Shown here in pieces: positions 57,358-64,000 of a stretch of 64,000 bases of DNA. Within the stretch, counting starts at the first letter, position 1. Every line of letters begins with the position of its first letter. Both the position numbers and the translations under genes were made by a program. The stretch comes from Phragmites australis (lineage: Eukaryota; Streptophyta; Magnoliopsida; Poales; Poaceae), in assembly GCF_958298935.1 (NCBI RefSeq), contig NC_084923.1, positions 746,501-810,500 of the forward strand. The letters are read 5' to 3'. Under the pieces are notes generated by a model. That model was not told where the DNA came from and ran no database searches. It worked only from the letters and a program-made list of their open reading frames with translations.

Positions 57358-58178
57358 AGCTGTATGAACAATATAATAATAAAATATTAACCGAACCGTT
57401 AGGTAACATAACAAAATGTTTACAATACAGTGTTAGATACATAAGCACTGACATAACTATAAGAGAACTGCCATTTTGTTATGGTTTATTCACATCACCA
57501 TATTTTAGCAATATAATTGAGCCTAATTATTTGTACATTTACCAAGGAAAATTGTTATATGTATTATGTAAATCATAATACTTTAGTCGACAAGTCAAGG
57601 TGTTATCTGCAAACCATAATTCATCATGGAGATCAACTGTAATGTATTTACCAATAAATCATGACTATTGACAAAATAAGCGGAAAAAACGTAAAACACT
57701 ACGCAAGGACATCACCTGAGTCGTCAACCTCCGGAAGACTATAATTCCTTACATCCTTGCCCATTGAATGAACCACGTTTCTAATATCCCTAAGCACCAG
57801 TTGCTCAACCATTGCTGCATCATTATGTGTACGACGATAATCTTGGGACATTGCTTCAAAATGATTTTCCCATAAGCCACGGATATTTGTCGCCTCGCAG
57901 AATACAATAATTATCGCAAACAACCTTCTCAGTGCACAAGGCATGTGGAATGTAGTAGACTCAGCCAAGCATTCATCGAGGGATCTATCAGTCTCTACGA
58001 GCCCTATCATCTCGCATGCTTCTCTGAAGGTGGAACAGGTTTTCCCATGTACAGTACGAAGGTTCTCGTATGAAGTTATGCCTCTCACATGGTTGAGGAG
58101 CACATGTAAATAGTACCTCTCCCCTTCAGCAGGGTTTGCATACACAATTCTCCCAACCTGCAGCCTCTTTACCCTTGC

Positions 58179-59216
58179 CTACCAGTGCTTGTCGGACTTG
58201 ATCCACCGAAAGTGCTCCGGGAACTCTTTGCATAACAATTTACGTGCCTTGCTATCCACCAGGTTCATCTTGAAATACTCAGTAAGCATCGACCTCTTAG
58301 ATTTCTCCCGGTTGACCACATCATTCAGGTTATCAGTAGCTCTGTATGACACAAGTTGCATGTTTGGTAGATGTAGTTGAAGTTGCAAAACAGAAGGAGA
58401 TACGACATACAAAGGGAAACCAAATATCCGATACACGACCTCGGGGGGAGTTATGAACCTTGCATCCCTGTATTGTCGAATCTCGTTGATTACTGTACCA
58501 TTTTGATCTGGGGGATCGACTGAGAAGGATGCACGGTCATGACCTTTATAGACATATTTGTATAGGTACTTAACTGCCTTGATACTTGAGCAAACTTCGA
58601 CATTAATATGGCAGTTATACCGCATAAGCAGTGTGGGGTTGTACGGAACCACCCATCTATTATCCAATACAGCACCCCTGGTCGCCACTCGACGGCCATC
58701 TTCCCTTCTCCTATATATAGGATAAGAGTCTTTTCCTTGCTGTGTAGCCGAACAGAATTGTCGAGGATAACGAAAACGGTAATGTTCGTCTATCATGCAG
58801 GGGCAATTTTTGTTGAGAGCACCACATGGTCCATGTAGCATGTGCTTGATAACTAGAGCATGCAATACAGGGTATTTGACAGGATCAGGAATCTCTGCTG
58901 AAATAACCTTGTCGTAATCATCAGGACTGCTTAACTTACTGTTAGGGGCCATAATCAATAAAAAGTGCTCATGTGGCAAACCCCTCTTCTGAAACTCTGT
59001 AACATGTGCATATGATGCGACCTCACCCAAGTGACTCTTCTTGATCAAAAAATCGTGTAAATCACGCAGCTTAGCCCGGTATACTCTCGCAACCAATTCT
59101 GGTCTATCTTGTGGTGTTTGGCCCGGTAATAGTTGCCTTGTTATCTCCACCCAATGTGGATTACAGGTCATTGTGACAAAGTAATCAGGCTTACCAAACC
59201 GGGTCACTAAAACCAT
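58179..59216 (-). pseudogene. Helitron HUH Rep domain section
   Basis: This open section of the RepHel gene begins MVLVTRFGKPDYFVTMTCNP, the Rep start of plant Helitrons. The metal-binding HUH motif is in EFQKRGLPHEHFLLIM (H-E-H). The two catalytic tyrosines lie in KAVKYLYKYVYKGHDRA. All three catalytic features are intact. The stop at 58179 replaces what should be Gln or Trp before ARVKRLQVGRIVYANPAEG, which continues in the same frame. A TGA 12 bases before the first Met (59229-59231) separates it from the preceding exon sequence GEARASEVGLRIVLPRTFPG. Confidence 0.85.
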
Positions 59217-62200
59217 TGCGTCAAGGAATCATGCTTGCACGTCTCGATCTCCTCCAGGAAAAGTCCGCGGGAGCACAATTCTTAGACCAACCTCAGAAGC
59301 ACGCGCTTCACCAGCAGCAATTGTATCTATAATGCCATATCCAGTATTATAATAAGCAACACATCAGACAAAAGGAGGACACGTGTTAATGATACAATCT
59401 CAAATAAGTAGGATGACATGTAATACCTGGTACAAATCTGCACGTATGAGAGCTTGATTCTCTGGTTTCGAATACCAATCGAGCCTCATAGACTCTATCT
59501 TTATGTATATGTCAATAACCCACTGTTGGAAAAGACGGCGCCCATGTAACAGTATGTTAAATTCCCCAAGCCTGATCTGCAACTTGAAACAATAATATTC
59601 CCTAGCACTGACATGTTTGCTGGACTCGCTACAACCATCTGCAAAAAAACATAAACTCAATACCATAGTCACAAGGGGCTTAGAAAAATAGTTGTTCATG
59701 CAAAATTTTAAATTTGGGAAGGTAGGAAATAGCCTGCGGACCTTCCTCGTCACTGTTGTTATCATCATTGTTATCATAATTGTTTGGCCAATCTATTGGG
59801 TCAGGGCCTTCATAAAGCATCTTACGTTGCCATCCTGTTTCTCCACCAGGGAAAAACAAAGGATAGGCCAACGGATCGTAGCACCCATGGTATGCCCGAA
59901 TATACCGAGGTTTGTCGGCTTTTCCATACACTATAACACTTCTATCGAAACATTTTTGTGGATCATTCCCTTCCATCCAGATAGCAGCAACTTGTGAAGC
60001 TGTGGGGGCATTGTACCTTCGTTGGTCCAATGCAATATCCGTGTTCAGCTCAATCCTATAATCATGGAGGTTAGGAGCAAAACCAACATTCTGAAAGGTC
60101 TGCACATAGGGGTTGTTCTCTAGTATCCTCCCAATCTTCCGGATCAAATTGATATCAAGACCAGGAGACCTCTTAGCTCAGTGTTTCATTGTCTCATCAG
60201 TATCATAGAAGTATAGCTGCAGGTGTCGTGGACCCTTCCCACCAGGTACTAGCTGGTCCAAACGGTGATATAGCTGACCATGTGCACGGAATGTATATAT
60301 ACCAGTTCCTGCAGCAGTGCTGAGTCGACGATCAAGTGTAACACCAAGACTTGTAAAGGAGAAATGAGAATTAAAATATCGTATGTGTTGTCTGAAGTAT
60401 TTTGCATCGTCATCATCAAGGCTCGTATACAATCGTCGCAACTCATCCGGTACATCTGGAATGAAGATTTTAACCTTCCCTTTCCTACAACAAAAAGCAA
60501 GTCCCTCATATTGGAACCGTTTGGCTCCACAATACGGGCAGTTTTTGGCTTCCCTTAAAACATGATGCTTCTTTGGAAGATTTTGGTAGATGCAGTCATA
60601 CGGATCATAACCTTGCATACCCATACTATCAGGACCTTCCACCACGTATGATTCAAAAACAACATCTGCACAAATACCAATATATTTATATGGAAAGGTT
60701 ACATAATGAATCAAATAAACCAACATATATGTGATGGGACTGTAGATTGCATTGATGTTTTTACCTTGTCCACGATATAACCTCCATTCTTCATCATCGA
60801 AATCATCGGGAACATCCTGGACTGCCTCGAGTTTCTCTATGGGTCGAAAGAAGTAGTGTGAGAACACATCAAAATAGAGTACACTGATGGATAATGTGTT
60901 ACCTTCATCCGATAATGTAGTTCCAGTGGTTCAAAAATAAGCGAATCACATAGTTCGTTATCAGGATCTGGTCGAATATCAGCATGATTCAAAGGATCAA
61001 GCGTTCCAATTGTGATGTGCGTAGTATTTGATTCCACTTCTTGATCATTTTCCACGAGTGCACCAGAGTTTTTATGTTGGCGGCTAATACGCAGGCTGTG
61101 TAAGTATTCCGCTCTACGCTCGTCTGACAATTTCGCGTACCATTGTCGACCCTTTTGACGTTTACGGTCTGACTCAAGACCAGAACCCCGATGGTCATTG
61201 CTCGTGAAACTTTCAATGCCACTACCGGCTGTAACTGTCAAATAATACAATCAAATTAGTTTCCCTATTAAATATATGATAGATGATTTGTGGTGAAACT
61301 AAATCGAGTAATTAAACCATCACCGTACATGTGGGATTCATTGGTTCACATGAAGAAGGTTCTCGATCATTAAGACCGAACACTTCATATTTCTTTTTCT
61401 GGCGGGCTAAACGCTTCTTCTCTAAGTATTCAACCTTCTTATCCGCAGACATTTGGGCATACCACGACCCATTATGAGGAGATGGATGAGCGTGATCTAC
61501 GACACTTGCACCTAGTTTGTTTTCTGCACCCATCACAAGTTATAACCAGATCGAGTGTGAACACATGTTTTTTAATTAGTTCACGCAATATACGGCATGT
61601 TATTATACCTTTAATTAGAGTGTTTGTCGTGTCTCCAAACGGAGTACGTACTACGCACGACGTGTGATGTAACTTTGTGACAGTGGATTTTCCGGATCCA
61701 ATTTGGTCGATGTCCAATGCTGCAATCGAACCATATGAATTATGAATTTTAGACCGTTGGTAGTTATCATTTCGGCGCAGCCAACAAGTATCATCGCCAG
61801 GAGCAACATTTTCCTTGTTCCATGCGGTGCAAGATTGCCCACATACACTTGGAATGCCTGCAGACACATCACAACAAAAAAATGTGGTATGCTTCAGTAG
61901 ATCATCTAGAAAAACAGAGGTGTTGATGAAAAACCAAATAATGAATTCATGGAATTACCAGGTGTTGTCGAGATAGGATTCAATGTTTCATGGCAATCTG
62001 CAGTGAGAATTGTTGAACCATCTTTCTTATTCTTACGCCGCTCGTGATTCTTTCTGAGTAATTCTTCTTTCTTTTCTGCAGACATTTGCGCGTACCGCTC
62101 CCTTTCTCTCCGCCTCTTATGTTCTTTAGGATCTATGAGCGCTGGCTGTGTAGTGGATGTCTTGGATCCACCACCTGAGATGTATATGTTGGGGCCGTCC

Positions 62201-62999
62201 AATGAACAAATGAAACATGTAAGTACTGCTTTAAACATTGAACACTGCACACAATGTATTGCAAGTTAATGGAATTACCATGTGTTACTGAAAGTGAAGT
62301 CGACTCTTGATGGCATTCAACACTAAGAAGTGTCACATCATCCTTTTTTTGCTTACAAGATTCCCGCTTCATTTCAAGCAACTCATCTTTCTTATCTAAA
62401 GTAATTTGCGCGTACCTGTCCCTTTCCCTCTCACGCTTAATTTCAAGCAACTCATCTTTCTTATGTACATCTATTTGCATGATCCGGTCCCTTCTCCTTT
62501 CACTCTTTATTTTAAGGAACTCTTCTTTCCTATCTTCAGACATTTGTACGTACCGTTCCCTTTCCCTTTGCCTCTTACGTTCTTTGGCATCTGCGAGAGA
62601 TGGTTGCGCACTGGACGATGAAGACCCACCCACACCGTTAATGTCGGATCCTTCTAATAAAAACCCAACAATATATTTGGTCAGTAGTTTACATATGAAC
62701 TTCACAAATTATATCGAAAAAGCAACCACTTAAGAGAGCTATTTTTCAACATCACTTATAATACCGATGATAGTCATGTCATTAAACGTCGTGGTACAAT
62801 CAATTCGCTTCGAAGACGACATTTGCGAGAAAAGGATATTTGACCGTCAGATTCAGAAAATTTTAAAATTTATTAAGTTATTATAAAGCGAATATTTCTC
62901 ATCACACAATATAATGATGCTACCGCTAATGCCAAACTGAATAAATAACTAAAGAAAACAGCCAAGCAATCTTTTAAATGTCGTTAATCGTTAATTTGA

Positions 63000-63430
63000 T
63001 CCGTCACTTGGCAGTTTGACTCAAGGGTTACTATCAGACGTAGCGGATGGACACGGTGCGCCGAACATTTAGAATCTTGGACCGGTTCTATGGTCTTTAC
63101 TAATCTCTCTCTCTCTATACCACATCCATCCAGACAGAGCTGTAATCCAAGTGAGATTTCAAAGTCAAAATTCTGACTGATTCAAACCATCCCCTTGCCT
63201 TAAATGCCCCTACTTTTCTCTCACTCTAAAAAATATATAAATTTCCTTTGCATTTCTTTCTTTATTTTTGCTTTTCGTTCCTGCACTGTAGTATACATCA
63301 TAGTACAACCATGGACTATGGTGCTGCAGCTGCATGCAACGTTAGGTAGGTGAGAGCAGCAGTCTAATTCCGGTCTAATTCGTTGTGACTCGAGTTGTTA
63401 TGTTCAGAATTAAATTTGTAATTTTGTTGG
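63000..63430. other. Right flank of the Helitron, boundary unresolved
   Basis: This stretch probably contains the Helitron 5' end and then unique host sequence. A CTCTCTCTCTCTAT run lies near 63104. No exon is supported. I found no convincing TC-terminus next to a host A on the minus strand. Confidence 0.35.
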
Positions 63431-63431
63431 G

Positions 63432-63485
63432 CTTCTAGGTCTAGAGGTACACCAGATGTTAGGCTTCTAGGTCTAGAGGTACCCA
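63432..63485. repeat. Short direct duplication
   Basis: GGCTTCTAGGTCTAGAGGTA occurs twice, starting at about 63430 and 63463, 33 bp apart. It lies just left of the Tourist MITE. Confidence 0.75.
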
Positions 63486-63542
63486 ACTGAATGGCATGAA
63501 TGTACAATGGAATGAAGCAGACAATGGACCTATGTTTGTTTA

Positions 63543-63829
63543 GGACGTGTTTGGATGGCTGCACACCTACGTTGTATGCACGGAGCCTGGCTCCTACCGA
63601 CCTGGCTCGCGAGAAACACGGATTTTACCCGTATCCGCGGAGCCCGGCTGTACAGTGCTTTTGCATCTGCGGAAGCTATCTCGTGTGAGCGCGCGCAGCC
63701 AACCAAACGCCTGTCAAACTGCACCAGCTGCATGCGGGGAGTCAGCTGGGCAACCAAACACATGTACGAGCCTGTTTAAGCTGCACGCACAGAGCCAGGA
63801 CGGCGGGAGCCGAGCAACCAAACAGACCC
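63543..63829. mobile_element. Tourist-like MITE
   Basis: The left end GGACGTGTTTGGATGGCTG and the right end (other strand GGGTCTGTTTGGTTGCTCGG) are imperfect inverted repeats. TTA flanks both sides (63540-63542, 63830-63832), the PIF/Harbinger target duplication. The 287-bp interior is unusually GC-rich for a MITE and produces several overlapping spurious open frames on both strands. Confidence 0.8.
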
Positions 63830-64000
63830 TTACTCCAAAACTGACACGATATTCTGGTAGAATTGTCTAAATGTTGCAACCAACTGCATTAATTTTCTCA
63901 CTAAACTAAATAACATGCATAAATATATGAACGGGCAGATAAGAGACTCATGTCTATGTAGATCTAATCTAATACTGGCACTGGCAAGCAAACAATGCCC

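Larger units (their letters stand above)
55870..62822 (-). pseudogene. Helitron Rep/helicase (RepHel) gene, four point stop codons
   Basis: The gene starts with MSSSKRIDCTTTFNDM (62822-62765), which splices to EGSDINGVGG at about 62656. Six copies of a basic motif (consensus YAQMSxxKKxExLxxxRxxR) follow over exons at 62656-60900. Then come a cysteine-rich block, CPYCGAKRFQYEGLAFCC (about 60530), and the Helitron N domain with TRAHGQLYHRLDQLVPG-type sequence. The HUH Rep domain (58179-59216) and PIF1-type helicase (57357-55870) complete it. All parts are in consistent frames across GT..AG introns, with no frameshift seen. In-frame stops interrupt it at 60178-60180 (TGA), 59229-59231 (TGA), 58179-58181 (TAG) and 57175-57177 (TGA, inside Walker A). 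Helitron proteins nick, transfer and unwind DNA for rolling-circle transposition. This copy is dead as it stands but must be young. Confidence 0.8.
55288..62900 (-). mobile_element. Helitron (minus strand), 3' end defined, 5' end open
   Basis: The element reads right to left. Its 3' end on the minus strand is CTAG followed by host T (plus 55288-55291, host base 55287), as expected for insertion between A and T. Seven bases before it is a hairpin with 8-bp arms: plus GCACGTGC (55299-55306), loop GACAA, GCACGCGC (55312-55319). The body encodes a Rep/helicase protein (55870-62822) and lacks terminal inverted repeats, all as in Helitrons. The 5' TC end must lie beyond the start codon at 62822, probably before 63110; I could not fix it, so the right coordinate is approximate. 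Confidence 0.8.

Noticed and set aside
63040..63120. Helitron 5' end at the CTCTCTCTCTCTAT run
   Set aside because: The minus strand there shows no TC terminus next to a host A that I could defend, and simple repeats mimic the TCTCT start. The boundary was left open.
63547..63870. Frames at the right end of the window
   Set aside because: They are translations of the GC-rich Tourist MITE, overlap on both strands and have no domain.
1..64000. tRNA, rRNA or organelle insertions
   Set aside because: I saw no cloverleaf-forming sequence with tRNA box A/B spacing, no rRNA-like stretch and no organelle gene. This is by eye only; a covariance-model scan would be decisive.

Overview
This is nuclear DNA of a flowering plant, almost certainly a grass (Poaceae). 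The genes have many short exons separated by AT-rich introns with GT..AG borders, the 5' ends of genes are GC-rich, and the intergenic space is filled with grass-type repeats: Tourist, Stowaway and hAT MITEs, solo LTRs, Copia, Gypsy-type and LINE debris, a Harbinger remnant and a large Helitron. There are no operons; each gene is read as a separate spliced unit.

Five genes look intact, with exon models rebuilt from the sequence. (1) A remorin, 4376-5954 (+), 5 exons, 184 aa. (2) A folylpolyglutamate synthase, 11829-16120 (+), 16 exons, 538 aa. (3) A DRM-type de novo cytosine-5 DNA methyltransferase, 17560-22226 (-), 8 coding exons, 605 aa, convergent with the synthase. (4) Actin-related protein 4, 31686-40163 (+), 20 exons, 443 aa. 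(5) A LysM-domain protein, 41608-43786 (-), 4 exons, 343 aa. In every model the exon lengths add up to one open frame from ATG to stop. A tonoplast-aquaporin gene at 23866-24770 (-) is broken by several frameshifts and has lost its second NPA motif.

Layout: 0-4.2 kb is intergenic, with a Stowaway MITE, a poly(A)-tailed retroposon with a 14-bp target duplication, another MITE and a perfect 54-bp tandem duplication. 4.2-8.4 kb holds the remorin gene, a probable 1.6-kb solo LTR behind it, and an inverted second copy of the remorin 3' UTR. 8.7-10.6 kb is a gene fragment and LTR-like debris. 11.5-22.5 kb is the synthase/methyltransferase pair, with a LINE fragment in a methyltransferase intron. 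23.8-30 kb is the dead aquaporin, Copia and Gypsy-type fragments and a 713-bp Tourist-like element. 31.4-43.8 kb is ARP4 (three MITEs and one duplicated block in its introns) and the LysM gene, with a hAT MITE just upstream of the LysM start. 44-55 kb is repeats: Stowaway, a Harbinger transposase/MYB chimera, and an LTR family interrupted by a clean 1.3-kb solo LTR. 55.3 to about 63 kb is a Helitron on the minus strand, followed by a last Tourist MITE.

The genes share no single pathway. ARP4 (chromatin remodelling and histone acetylation complexes) and DRM (RNA-directed DNA methylation) both act on chromatin, and the synthase supports the one-carbon pool that feeds methylation; this proximity may be chance. 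The most distinctive element is the Helitron: its 3' terminus is readable, its Rep/helicase frame is open apart from four point stop codons, and its N-terminal exons encode six copies of a basic 'YAQMS..KK.E.L' motif.
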